A DNA stretch of 34,048 bases. It comes from Acidobacteriaceae bacterium (GTDB taxonomy: Bacteria; Acidobacteriota; Terriglobia; Terriglobales; Acidobacteriaceae). The stretch's first letter is position 1. The number at the start of each line of letters is the position of its first letter. The position numbers and the translations under genes are program-made. The DNA is taken from NCBI GenBank assembly GCA_030038435.1, contig JASHOY010000362.1, forward strand, positions 1 through 34,048, in the 5' to 3' direction. Under the pieces are notes generated by a model that was not told where the DNA came from, ran no database searches, and saw nothing but the letters and a program-made list of their open reading frames with translations. Below, piece after piece: positions 24,750-33,168 of this stretch.

Positions 24750-25001
24750 GGTGGCTCCTTCAAAATAAAGAGCTTGCCCGGCATATCTCGGGTTTTTCTT
24801 TCCGGGAAACGGCGCAGGCTTGCATTGGATTTCGATCGGATTGTAGCAGGATGAGACAGTCGAGGGATAGAGAAAAGCGAAAAAAAAGTGAAAGTCGCTA
24901 TTACTCTTGGATGACGGGAATCCCGGCGGACGTTCGATCGCCAACTGAAGTATTTGGCTGGCGCCGAATCCAGTGGAAACTTGCTCGTCCTCGATTCGAG
25001 A

Positions 25002-25307
25002 TCATTCTCTTGACACGGTGTAGGCACCGATGCGGGTTTCGCGGGCGGTCAGGTCGTCGCAGGAGCGGTCGAGTGCCTCGTACGACTGATCATTTTGCTT
25101 GCGGAAGGCGCGGAAGTCGTCTTCGCTGGTCCAGCGGTCGATAGTCAAATAGGCGCCCGGAACGTAGGCATCGCGCAGCAATTCGGTCCCCAGGTACTTG
25201 TCCGACGAACGAAATAGTTGCGCCCATGATCCGTCGGGACCGTAGGTGGCCTCGAAGTCGGCGATTCTCTCTTCGGCAATCTCAAACTGCCATACAACGA
25301 CAAACAT
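25002..25307 (-). CDS. Antibiotic biosynthesis monooxygenase (ABM)-like protein
   Basis: This 101-aa protein has the ABM fold pattern: a first strand FVVVWQFEI, an acidic helix ERIADFEATYGPDGSWAQLF, GAYLTIDRWTSEDDFRAF (the WxSxxdFxAf signature) and a C-terminal strand. ABM proteins are small ferredoxin-like dimers, with roles from quinone or heme oxygenation to stress. No substrate is inferred here. The ATG at 25307 is chosen since homology begins there; GGGGAT lies upstream. Confidence 0.75.
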   Translation of the reverse strand: MFVVVWQFEIAEERIADFEATYGPDGSWAQLFRSSDKYLGTELLRDAYVPGAYLTIDRWTSEDDFRAFRKQNDQSYEALDRSCDDLTARETRIGAYTVSRE

Positions 25308-25471
25308 GCGGGATCCCCAGACCTGAGTTAATGGTAGCGCAGAGGGCTGGAGATGAAATGAAAGCAGCAGCATTGCAAGGTCATGAATCGCCTCTCCGTG
25401 CCCAGGGCTGTGCCAGGCAGGAGCGCGGTCTCATTCTTTGCCCGCCGGAGCGGGCAGGTCATCCCGGGTCT

Positions 25472-26839
25472 TCACGGAACACTCACTGAATCGGTGTTCG
25501 AAGGCGCACTCTGGTTCCCCTCGGCATCAACGCTTACCACGTAGTAGCTGTAAGACGTACCGTTCTGGACGGTGCTGTCGGTGTAGGTGGTGCCCGCATC
25601 GGAGGATGCATTCAGAAGCTGATAGGAAGAACTGCTGCCCGTGGCGCGATACACGTTGTAACCAGTCACCGGATCCGTCGAACTGCTGGGCGCGTCCCAG
25701 GTCAGATTCACCTCATACGACTCTGTCTGCCCTGTTCCACTCAGGCTGATGGCCGCTGTACTTCCGCTTGCTGCATTGCTGGTCAGCGTTACCGCTCCGG
25801 TTACCGCTCCTGCTACCGTGGGGTCGAACCCGATCTCCAGGGTTGCACTCTGGCCGGGGGTCAGCGTCAGCGGCACATTCAGTCCGGAAATGCTGAAACC
25901 CTTGCCGGTTACGCTCACCGCGCTAATGGTGAGCGCAGCCGTACCGGATGAGGTCAGCGTCACCGGTTGCGTCGACGGCGAATTCAAGTCCACATCGCCA
26001 AAGGCCACACTGCTGGCGCCAAGAGTCAGGGCAGCAGTCGCGGCGTTCAGTGTGATGGTAAAGGTCGTCGCAGTTCCCCCCGCGGTAGCCGTCAGGACTG
26101 CGGTTTGCGTGGTGCTGACCGCCAGCACGCTGGCCGTAAAACTGGCGGTGGTTGCTCCAGCGGCGACGGTGACAGAAGTGGGAACACTGACCGCGCTGTT
26201 GTTGCTCGCCAGGCTCACGGTGAGGCCGCCTGTTCCGGCAGCGGCCGTCAGGCTTGCCACGCAGGCATCACTGCCCGCTCCAGTCAGGGAACCGCTGCCG
26301 CAACTCAGACCGCTCAGAGATGGCGAAACCGAAGAACCAGCTTCGATATAGGTGTAATTGGCAGATTGCCAGTTCCTTCGGATACTCCATCTAAGCTCCA
26401 CGTACAGAGTCGACCCGGCGGTTGGTATGCCGCTGGCGCTCACGGAAACAGTGCTCCCACCGCTTGAACTTATGGTATATGCGCCCACATTCTGCGATCC
26501 CGGACCAGTGGTTCCCAGCCAGAGCTGGTATTTGGAAGCGCTTCTCTGCGGGGCAGTCCAGGTGAACGTTACTACAGAGCCGGACAAGACAGTGCCGGGC
26601 GTCGGGCTGGTGATCGCCGGCTGCGCCATGCCGGTAGCGAGCGAAGCCAGCGGCAAGCAGCATAACAATGAAGTAAAAAGCCATCTGCGCAGAACGTGAA
26701 AGCGAAGGACTGAAAGGCAAGGATCTGAACTGAAACGGGAGATCTGATCGCGCCTTATCTTGGGTAAGTGATTGATTTGTTGCTGCTTATCCTTTGAATC
26801 ATAGGTATTGAAAGGAGAATGAAAGAGTCTTGTAACCAC
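25472..26839 (-). CDS. Secreted choice-of-anchor D / fibronectin type III protein
   Basis: This 455-aa Ser/Thr/Gly/Ala-rich protein has an unusually long N-terminus. A signal-peptide-like segment (LRRWLFTSLLCCLPLASLA) starts near residue 50. It has an N-terminal Ig-like segment, a beta-sandwich typical of acidobacterial adhesins, a choice-of-anchor D module (SSVAFGDVDLNSPSTQPVTL, SISGLNVPLTLTPGQSATLE) and a C-terminal fibronectin-III module (VNLTWDAPSSSTDPVTGYNV, YYVVSVDAEGNQSAPSN). It is probably exported to the outer surface. The start is uncertain: a GTG at 26839 with GAGG upstream gives the 455 aa, but residues 1-45 are unusual for a secreted protein and the true start may lie nearer the signal segment. 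Confidence 0.75.
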   Translation of the reverse strand: MVTRLFHSPFNTYDSKDKQQQINHLPKIRRDQISRFSSDPCLSVLRFHVLRRWLFTSLLCCLPLASLATGMAQPAITSPTPGTVLSGSVVTFTWTAPQRSASKYQLWLGTTGPGSQNVGAYTISSSGGSTVSVSASGIPTAGSTLYVELRWSIRRNWQSANYTYIEAGSSVSPSLSGLSCGSGSLTGAGSDACVASLTAAAGTGGLTVSLASNNSAVSVPTSVTVAAGATTASFTASVLAVSTTQTAVLTATAGGTATTFTITLNAATAALTLGASSVAFGDVDLNSPSTQPVTLTSSGTAALTISAVSVTGKGFSISGLNVPLTLTPGQSATLEIGFDPTVAGAVTGAVTLTSNAASGSTAAISLSGTGQTESYEVNLTWDAPSSSTDPVTGYNVYRATGSSSSYQLLNASSDAGTTYTDSTVQNGTSYSYYVVSVDAEGNQSAPSNTDSVSVP

Positions 26840-26916
26840 CTTTTGCCTCTAGAAATGCACCCACACACCAACCCTTCCCTCCGGCGCAATGTATCTGCAT
26901 GCCAGGGATTCTTCTC

Positions 26917-26955
26917 CACGCACGAAGGAAGTCGGCTTCCCACGTGCCGTGCGTG
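26917..26955 (-). promoter_or_regulatory. Nested hairpin upstream of the choice-of-anchor gene
   Basis: CACGCACG (26917-26924) pairs with CGTGCGTG (26948-26955), eight perfect pairs. Inside it GGAAG (26927-26931) and CTTCC (26936-26940) form a second stem with a TCGG loop (minus strand: CCGA). It begins 78 nt upstream of the assumed GTG start. If transcribed, this would be a structured 5' leader. Confidence 0.35.
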
Positions 26956-27023
26956 CGGTGACAGCATTACCTAGGCGGGTAGATCGACAGGTGAAACTAT
27001 CTCACTAAAGGCTTACAGGTCGG

Positions 27024-27049
27024 GGGTTACCTGATCGTGGGTTACCTGA
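27024..27049 (+). repeat. Two copies of GGGTTACCTGA, 15-bp period
   Basis: The 11-mer GGGTTACCTGA occurs at 27024-27034 and 27039-27049 in the intergenic region upstream of the PFOR gene. A paired direct repeat of this kind can be a binding site for a transcription factor, but no regulator gene lies nearby. Confidence 0.5.
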
Positions 27050-27507
27050 GTGACCATTTAACGTTACCAAAGCAGATTAGCACACAGTGAAAAGGAGAGC
27101 ACGAAGTTATTATTCGCGCATGGCCGGGAGACAGGAATGGCTGGCGAGAGGCAGCTTTGGGACGCAGCAGGAGCAGATTCGGAGAGGGACAAACCCGGCT
27201 TTGGGGCGGGGAGCATCCGTCCCACGTTTCGGGATAGCGTCTTTGCAGGCGGGTGCATACTTAGAGAGGACCGCTCCATTCCGGGCACTCTTCCCCTAGG
27301 GGATCCCGCTCACCGGTCCCGGCAAGCTGCGAAGTGTGAGGAGAGCGAGGCGCGCTTCAGCGCCGCACTTTCAGTCCGGTAGTGCCACGGCCGACAAATG
27401 AATAGATAACAACTTTGCTCGAAGGGGTCGGCAATGGTCCGCCCGGAGCAAGGATGAAGATATAGAACCGAACTCTAGAGGGACGATCGAAAACGAGGGG
27501 GGAAGTC

Positions 27508-30500
27508 ATGAAATCTGCCGCGCGTTATCCCGGCATTCGCGTTACCGCCAACGGAAATCAGCTGGTTTCGTACCACACCGAGACACGCGTCGCCGATGCA
27601 GGCGTGTTTTACCCCATCACGCCTTCGACGGAAGGCGGCGAACTGTTCCAGCAGGCCTATGCCGAGGGCAAGTTGAACGTCTTCGGAGGCAATACGATCG
27701 CCATCGAGACCGAGGGTGAACACGCGGCGCAAGGCGGCGCCATTGCGCACTCGGTGTGCGGCAAGCGCGTGGTGAACTTTACGTCTGGGCAGGGCGTGGT
27801 TTACGGCGTGGAGCAGTATTATCACGCGCCCGGCAAGGGCTCGACGATGGTGCTGGAAGTGGGCGCACGGGCGTTGACCAAGCATGCGCTGAACGTGCAC
27901 TGCGGCCACGACGATATTTATGGCGCTCTGGACACGGGCTGGATCATGCTCTTCGGCAAGGATGCGCAGCAGGCCGCCGACCAGTCGCTGATTCTGCGCC
28001 GGGTGACGGAGTTGAGCCTGACGCCGGGCATGAACATCATGGACGGCTTTTTGACCACGCACCTGGAGCGCACCTTTTACAAGCACGAGTCGGAGCTGAT
28101 CCGCGAGTTTCTCGGCGCGCCGGACGACATCATCGAATGTCCCACCGAGGCGCAACGGACGCTGTTTGGACCGACACGGCGGCGCGTGCCCAAGATGATG
28201 GATTTGACCAATCCTGTACTGCTGGGTCCGGTGCAGAACCAGGAACACTACATGCAGGGCGTGGTGGCGCGGCGCAACAACTTTGCCGAGCCGATTTTGA
28301 ACTTCCTGGAAGAGTCCTACGAGAAGTTTGCCGAGCTGACCGGGCGCCGCTACGGGCTGATCACCGAATACAAGACTAGCGATACGGACACGGTGTTTGT
28401 CTCCCTGGGATCGGCGGCTGAGAACATCGAAGCCGCGGTGGATTACCTGCGCCAGACACGCGGCGTCAAGGTGGGGTCAATTCACCTGAACGTGATCCGG
28501 CCTTTCCCCGAAGCGGCGCTAATCCAGTCGCTGAAGGGCAAGAAGAACATCATCATCCTGGAGCGGACGGACGAGCCCATGGCCGGCGACAATCCGCTGG
28601 GCCGCGATATTCGCACCGCGCTCTCTAAGGCAGTGCAGTATGAGGGCCATCCTGCGGCTGAAGGTTTGCCGGCGATCGCACCGAATGAATTGCCGCGAAT
28701 TTTGAACGGCAGCTACGGGCTGGGCTCACGCGACTTCCGGCCGGAGCACATCATTGGCGCATACGAGTTTGCCACTGCAGGGCGAGCGCGCAAGGACGGC
28801 AAGACGGCTGCTGACGGCACGAACTTCTTCGTGCTGGGCGTGGATCATCCCTATAGCGTGATTGCCGATGAGACCCCCTCGCTGCTGCCCGAGGGCGCCG
28901 TTGCCGTGCGCTTCCACTCCGTCGGCGGGTGGGGCGCGATCACCACCGGCAAGAACCTGGGCGCGATTCTCGGCGATCTCAACGATCTGCTCTTCGAGCG
29001 CGACCACCAGACGGATGAGCTTGGCAATCCCAAGGAAGTGATTCACGTCAGCGCCAATCCGAAGTACGGATCGGAGAAGAAAGGCGCGCCGACGGCCTAC
29101 TTCATGGTGGCCGCCAAAGAGCGCATCCGCGTGAACTGCGACCTGCGCCACGTGACGGTGGTGCTGTGCTGCGACCCCAAGGCGTTTACTCACACCAATC
29201 CGCTGAACGGCATGCAGGAAGGCGGATGCCTGGTGTGGGAGTCGGATTATGAAGGCGAGGAGGCGTGGGAGCGGCTGCCGCTGTGGGCGCGCAACGAGAT
29301 TATCGAAAAGAACATTCGCGTCTTCACGCTGCCGGGCTTCGATATTGCCAAAAAAGCGACGGACCGCGGCGATTTGCAACTGCGCATGCAGGGCAATGCA
29401 TTTCTGGGCGGGTTTTTCGCGGTGAGCACGCTGCTCCAGGAATTCGGAATCACCCAGGAACAGTTCCGCAACGTGGTGCACAAGCAGTATGTGAAGAAAT
29501 TCGGCAAGCTCGGCGATGCGGTTGTGCAGTCGAACATGGAAGTCATGCTGCAGGGCTTTGAGCGCGCGAAAGAGATCAAGACGCGTGAGCTTTCCGCTGC
29601 GGACCGGTCGACGCTACGCGGCCAGGCTTTGCTGCCGGTTCTCAATCAGCAGGTTGAATTTGCCGAAGTGGGAGCGGGCGCGGTAACGGGAATGCGCCGC
29701 AGCACTCCAGCTCCGGCCAGGCAGGGTCCGCGGCCTCCGGTGGCTTCCATCAATGCCTTCGATGCGGAATTCCGTTCACACTTCGGCTATAACCAGCCGG
29801 CCACGCCGCTGGCCGCCATGGGCGTGATTGCCGCGGCTACCGGCGACACCGCCTCGAAATACGTGGCGCGGCGCGAAACGCCGATGTATATTCCCGAGAA
29901 CTGCACGCAGTGCATGGAGTGCATCTCGGTATGCCCGGATACAGCGCTGCCCAACTGCTCGCAGGATTTGAGCACCATGCTTTCCACGGCGATTTCGCAC
30001 TACGTGAGCGACGCCGGCGAGCGGACGAAGATGCTGCGCGCGCTGCCGGAGATCGAGAAGCGCACGCGGGAACGCATGGTAGCGGAGTTCAAGACCGGCA
30101 CGCCGCTGCCTGTCATTCTGCGCGAGGTGACGGAGTCGGTCGACGGCTTCTCAACCGATTCGAAGAAGCAGTTCTTCGACATTTTGGAGAAGGTGCCGAT
30201 GGCGTATCAGAAGGTGAACGCCATCTTCTCCTCGCCGGAGCGCAAGAGCGCCGGGTCGGGTGGTGTCTTCTCGATTTTTGTCAGCGACCTTTGCAAAGGC
30301 TGCGCGGCTTGCGTGACGGCTTGCGGCGATCACCAGGCGCTGAAAATGGTGCAGGAGACGGAGGATGTGAATGCCGAGCATGAGACCGGCACCGCATTCC
30401 TGAACCTGCTGCCGGACACTTCGCAGAAGTACCTGGGATTGTTCAGTGCGGCGAATCCGGCGGACTCGAAGACCGCGACCCTACGCAACATGCTGATGGT

Positions 30501-32223
30501 GCGCACCAATTATGACGCGTTGGTTTCAGGCGACGGCGCCTGCGCCGGCTGCGGCGAGAAGAGCGTGCTGCGCTCCATTGCCGCGGTGACCGAGGCTTAT
30601 ATGCGGCCGGTCTTCCACGCCAAGAGCGACCGCTTTGTGGCCAAGGCCGGCGAGCTGGAAAAGAAGGGTGCGGAAAAACTTGCCGCGCTGAAGGAGAGCA
30701 ATCCGGAAGAGTATGCGCGGATGCGGCAGGCGATTACGCACTTGGTCATGGGCCTGGGCGGCGAAGATGTGAAGGACACCAAGCGTCGCATCGCGGCCTA
30801 TGAAGCCGAGCACGGCGAGATCACCGATGGGCAGCTTATCGAAGCCATGGCGGCGGTGCTGCTGACCGAGGCATTCAATCACAAGAACCTGCAGCCGATC
30901 GATGGGCGCCTGGCCAACGGCATGAGCGTAATGGCGATGGCCGCGCACACCGGCTGCAACACGGTCTATGGCTCGACTTCGCCGAACAATCCGCACCCCT
31001 ATCCGTGGATGAACTCGCTCTTCCAGGACGGAATTACGGTGGGCTGGCTGATGGGCGAGAGCTTCATCGTCGATCACGGGCGGCGTTCGGTGATTCCGGA
31101 GCGGCTGGCGGACATGCTGCTGACCCGCGACGGCAAAGGAATCAGCGAAGAGGAATACTACCACTTCACGCACTTCACCGACGCGCTGATGACGGACCAG
31201 GAGATCGTCGAGCTGCCCAAGGTCTGGGTAGTGGGCGGCGATGGCGGTATGGGCGACATCGGCTACCAGAACATGTCAAAGGTGGTGCTGCAGAACCGGC
31301 CCAACGTCAAGGCGTTGATGCTGGACACGCAGGTCTACTCGAACACCGGCGGGCAGAATTCGGATTCGACGCCGATGCTGGGCGGCAACGACATGAACGT
31401 CTTCGGTTCGGCGACCCAGGGCAAAAATACCGAGAAGAAGACAGTGGCCGAGACCTTCCTGGCCGGGCATGGTTCGCCGTTCGTGGCGCAGTGCTCGATG
31501 GCCAATGCGCCCAAGCTCTATCGCGCCATTCTGGACGGGCTGGAGTATCGCGGAACCATGTTCCTGCAGGCGTTTACCACCTGCCAGCCGGAGCACGGCG
31601 TGCCCGACGATATGGCATTGTTCCAGGCGCAGCGGGTGCGTGACTCGCGCGGCGTGCCCGAATTCGTTTTCGATCCCCGCAAGGGCGAGAGCTACCAGGA
31701 AGCCCTGGACGTCAAGGGCAATCCGTCGATCGATCTGGACTGGTACGAGACCAAGGACAAGAAAACCGGCGAGTCGCGGCGCTACACCGTGGCGCACTGG
31801 TGCACGACGGAAGCGCGCTTCCGCAACCACCTGAAGAAGATCAAGGCGGAGCAGGCGGAGAAGCTGATTCCGCTCGAAAACATGCTGGTGCGGATCACGC
31901 AGCAGGATGTGGTCTACCGCCGCTATCTGCATCCCGAGCATCGTTCGTTTATTCCCGACTTCGGCGTGTACATCCAGTACGAAGCCGATGGCAAGACGGA
32001 GTATCGGACGATTTCGCGTCAACTGGTCATGTTCTGCGTGGAGCGGCGGAAGGCGTGGCGCATGCTGCAGTCGAAGGCCGGCATCAAGAATCGCGAGTAC
32101 GAGGCGCAGAAGGCGATCCTTTCAGATGTTGATGCGGGGAAGATCGCCCCGGATGAGTTCTTCGCGCACGCGCACGAGATCATGGCCGAACGTTTGGGGA
32201 ATGCGGTGCTGGCCAAGGCCTGA
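27508..32223 (+). CDS. nifJ: Pyruvate:ferredoxin (flavodoxin) oxidoreductase, single-chain, unusually long
   Basis: This 1571-aa enzyme oxidatively decarboxylates pyruvate (or another 2-oxoacid) with CoA to acyl-CoA and reduces ferredoxin. In order: a pyrimidine-binding domain (VFYPITPSTEGGE, near 35), the transketolase C-like domain, the POR gamma domain (VRFHSVGGWGAITTGKNLG, ~470-680), two [4Fe-4S] clusters (C799, C802, C805, C809; C929, C932, C935, C939), a proximal cluster in ACAGCGEKS (from C1012), and the TPP/Mg site GGDGGMGDIGYQN (~1242). Usual NifJ length is about 1170-1200 aa. The extra residues lie between and after the clusters, including a charged insertion (~1030-1130). The ATG has a G-rich ribosome binding site just upstream. 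Substrate identity is inferred, not proven. Confidence 0.9.
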   Translation: MKSAARYPGIRVTANGNQLVSYHTETRVADAGVFYPITPSTEGGELFQQAYAEGKLNVFGGNTIAIETEGEHAAQGGAIAHSVCGKRVVNFTSGQGVVYGVEQYYHAPGKGSTMVLEVGARALTKHALNVHCGHDDIYGALDTGWIMLFGKDAQQAADQSLILRRVTELSLTPGMNIMDGFLTTHLERTFYKHESELIREFLGAPDDIIECPTEAQRTLFGPTRRRVPKMMDLTNPVLLGPVQNQEHYMQGVVARRNNFAEPILNFLEESYEKFAELTGRRYGLITEYKTSDTDTVFVSLGSAAENIEAAVDYLRQTRGVKVGSIHLNVIRPFPEAALIQSLKGKKNIIILERTDEPMAGDNPLGRDIRTALSKAVQYEGHPAAEGLPAIAPNELPRILNGSYGLGSRDFRPEHIIGAYEFATAGRARKDGKTAADGTNFFVLGVDHPYSVIADETPSLLPEGAVAVRFHSVGGWGAITTGKNLGAILGDLNDLLFERDHQTDELGNPKEVIHVSANPKYGSEKKGAPTAYFMVAAKERIRVNCDLRHVTVVLCCDPKAFTHTNPLNGMQEGGCLVWESDYEGEEAWERLPLWARNEIIEKNIRVFTLPGFDIAKKATDRGDLQLRMQGNAFLGGFFAVSTLLQEFGITQEQFRNVVHKQYVKKFGKLGDAVVQSNMEVMLQGFERAKEIKTRELSAADRSTLRGQALLPVLNQQVEFAEVGAGAVTGMRRSTPAPARQGPRPPVASINAFDAEFRSHFGYNQPATPLAAMGVIAAATGDTASKYVARRETPMYIPENCTQCMECISVCPDTALPNCSQDLSTMLSTAISHYVSDAGERTKMLRALPEIEKRTRERMVAEFKTGTPLPVILREVTESVDGFSTDSKKQFFDILEKVPMAYQKVNAIFSSPERKSAGSGGVFSIFVSDLCKGCAACVTACGDHQALKMVQETEDVNAEHETGTAFLNLLPDTSQKYLGLFSAANPADSKTATLRNMLMVRTNYDALVSGDGACAGCGEKSVLRSIAAVTEAYMRPVFHAKSDRFVAKAGELEKKGAEKLAALKESNPEEYARMRQAITHLVMGLGGEDVKDTKRRIAAYEAEHGEITDGQLIEAMAAVLLTEAFNHKNLQPIDGRLANGMSVMAMAAHTGCNTVYGSTSPNNPHPYPWMNSLFQDGITVGWLMGESFIVDHGRRSVIPERLADMLLTRDGKGISEEEYYHFTHFTDALMTDQEIVELPKVWVVGGDGGMGDIGYQNMSKVVLQNRPNVKALMLDTQVYSNTGGQNSDSTPMLGGNDMNVFGSATQGKNTEKKTVAETFLAGHGSPFVAQCSMANAPKLYRAILDGLEYRGTMFLQAFTTCQPEHGVPDDMALFQAQRVRDSRGVPEFVFDPRKGESYQEALDVKGNPSIDLDWYETKDKKTGESRRYTVAHWCTTEARFRNHLKKIKAEQAEKLIPLENMLVRITQQDVVYRRYLHPEHRSFIPDFGVYIQYEADGKTEYRTISRQLVMFCVERRKAWRMLQSKAGIKNREYEAQKAILSDVDAGKIAPDEFFAHAHEIMAERLGNAVLAKA

Positions 32224-32248
32224 GCTACATCTTCAAAGTAAGTGAACT

Positions 32249-32276
32249 GAAGCGCGGACCTTCGGGCCCGCGCTTC
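32249..32276 (+). terminator. Hairpin after the PFOR gene
   Basis: GAAGCGCGG (32249-32257) and CCGCGCTTC (32268-32276) form a 9-bp perfect stem with a 10-nt loop (ACCTTCGGGC), 26 nt after the PFOR stop. The following CTGCTTTATG is only weakly U-rich. It may end transcripts from both converging genes. Confidence 0.5.
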
Positions 32277-32328
32277 CTGCTTTATGACAGGGAATGGCCG
32301 CCGACGAGGAAGGCTAGGCGCAGCTTCG

Positions 32329-33168
32329 CTAGGGAATCCGCGGGGCGAGTTTTGTGGCGAGAGTGACGGCATCGGCGGCCTGCGCCAGATTGGCGTATCC
32401 GGCGAGGGTCTTGCCTTTGCGGAAGATGCAGATGCCGCCGAGGTATTTTGTTTTTGCCTGAAAAGCTTCATCGCCTACCCCGGCATCGGTGGTACCGGAA
32501 AGCTTCGCGCGCAGGTCTTTGAGAACCACTGAAGCCGATTCGGGAGAGGCTTCTCCAATCACGAATGCCTGGCCTTGCTTGTAGTGGGCCACGTATCCGC
32601 GCGTGAGCTCGCGCAGGCCGAGCACACTTTCAGGAATCAGGCGGATGGATATCAGCTCCTCTTGCGGAAACCAGTTAAGGGTTTCCGGTGGTGTGTCGCG
32701 TCCTTGCATCTGCCGCTCCATGCCAACTGCAAAAGCAGCCATGGTCGCGCTGTCGTCGGCATCGGGGTTGGAAGAGACTTCGACGATTTCAACATAAGAG
32801 CTTCCTCTGGCGAAGCTGGCCGACTGGTGACCAACCTGGCCGCCCATTCCGATTGCGGCCACAGGCTTGTCGGCCTCGGAATTTGCCGCGAAGATGCCCC
32901 AGGCGAAATCGGCGTCCGCCATCTCCGAGACATCGATGTCGATGGTGCTCTCGCTGGATCTGCAGTTGATGCTGGTCATGCGCAGGAAACCGAAGCTCAG
33001 GTAGCCCTCGGCGGCGCCGTCTTTGTATTCATAGAGATTGGCGGCTGAGTATTCCCGCGGCGCACCGTTCAATTGCCAGCCGGCAGCGTAGCTGCAATTG
33101 AGATAAGTTTGCGCGCCAGTCAGCGGCGCGGCGAGCACAAAAGGTAGAATCGAGAACCCCAACTTCAT
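32329..33168 (-). CDS. Exported DUF6599-like protein
   Basis: This 279-aa protein starts with a short signal peptide (MKLGFSILPFVLAAPLTGAQ). The body carries AANLYEYKDGAAEGYLSFGF near residue 40, which I associate with the uncharacterised DUF6599 group (xNLYxYIDGxAExYLxYGF), and a repeated YVEIVEVSSN-type beta pattern. No catalytic motif is evident. The ATG at 33168 overlaps the aldo/keto reductase stop (ATGA at 33165-33168), so the two are coupled; AGGAGAT lies 7 nt upstream. The partner is a redox enzyme, but how the exported protein relates to it is unknown. Confidence 0.78.
   Translation of the reverse strand: MKLGFSILPFVLAAPLTGAQTYLNCSYAAGWQLNGAPREYSAANLYEYKDGAAEGYLSFGFLRMTSINCRSSESTIDIDVSEMADADFAWGIFAANSEADKPVAAIGMGGQVGHQSASFARGSSYVEIVEVSSNPDADDSATMAAFAVGMERQMQGRDTPPETLNWFPQEELISIRLIPESVLGLRELTRGYVAHYKQGQAFVIGEASPESASVVLKDLRAKLSGTTDAGVGDEAFQAKTKYLGGICIFRKGKTLAGYANLAQAADAVTLATKLAPRIP

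Larger units (their letters stand above)
26840..27507. other. 668-bp divergent intergenic region
   Basis: This region separates the minus-strand choice-of-anchor gene from the plus-strand PFOR gene, so it must hold both promoters. It contains a nested inverted repeat (26917-26955), a pair of direct repeats (27024-27049) and a short perfect palindrome CCCCTAGGGG near 27295. Short ORFs on both strands (for example 27064-27288 and 27087-27299) look non-coding. The last 10 nt hold a strong G-rich ribosome binding site for the PFOR gene. Confidence 0.55.

Noticed and set aside
23901-24854. 317-codon plus-strand ORF opposite recA
   Set aside because: Mirror frame of recA with no recognisable domain.
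24750-24900. LexA box upstream of recA
   Set aside because: No paired GAAC/GTTC-type site could be found by eye.
27024-27049. Possible CRISPR repeats
   Set aside because: Only two 11-bp copies with a 4-bp gap; no array and no cas genes.
27064-27299. Short ORFs on both strands upstream of the PFOR gene
   Set aside because: Antiparallel and mutually exclusive, low-complexity, no ribosome binding site.
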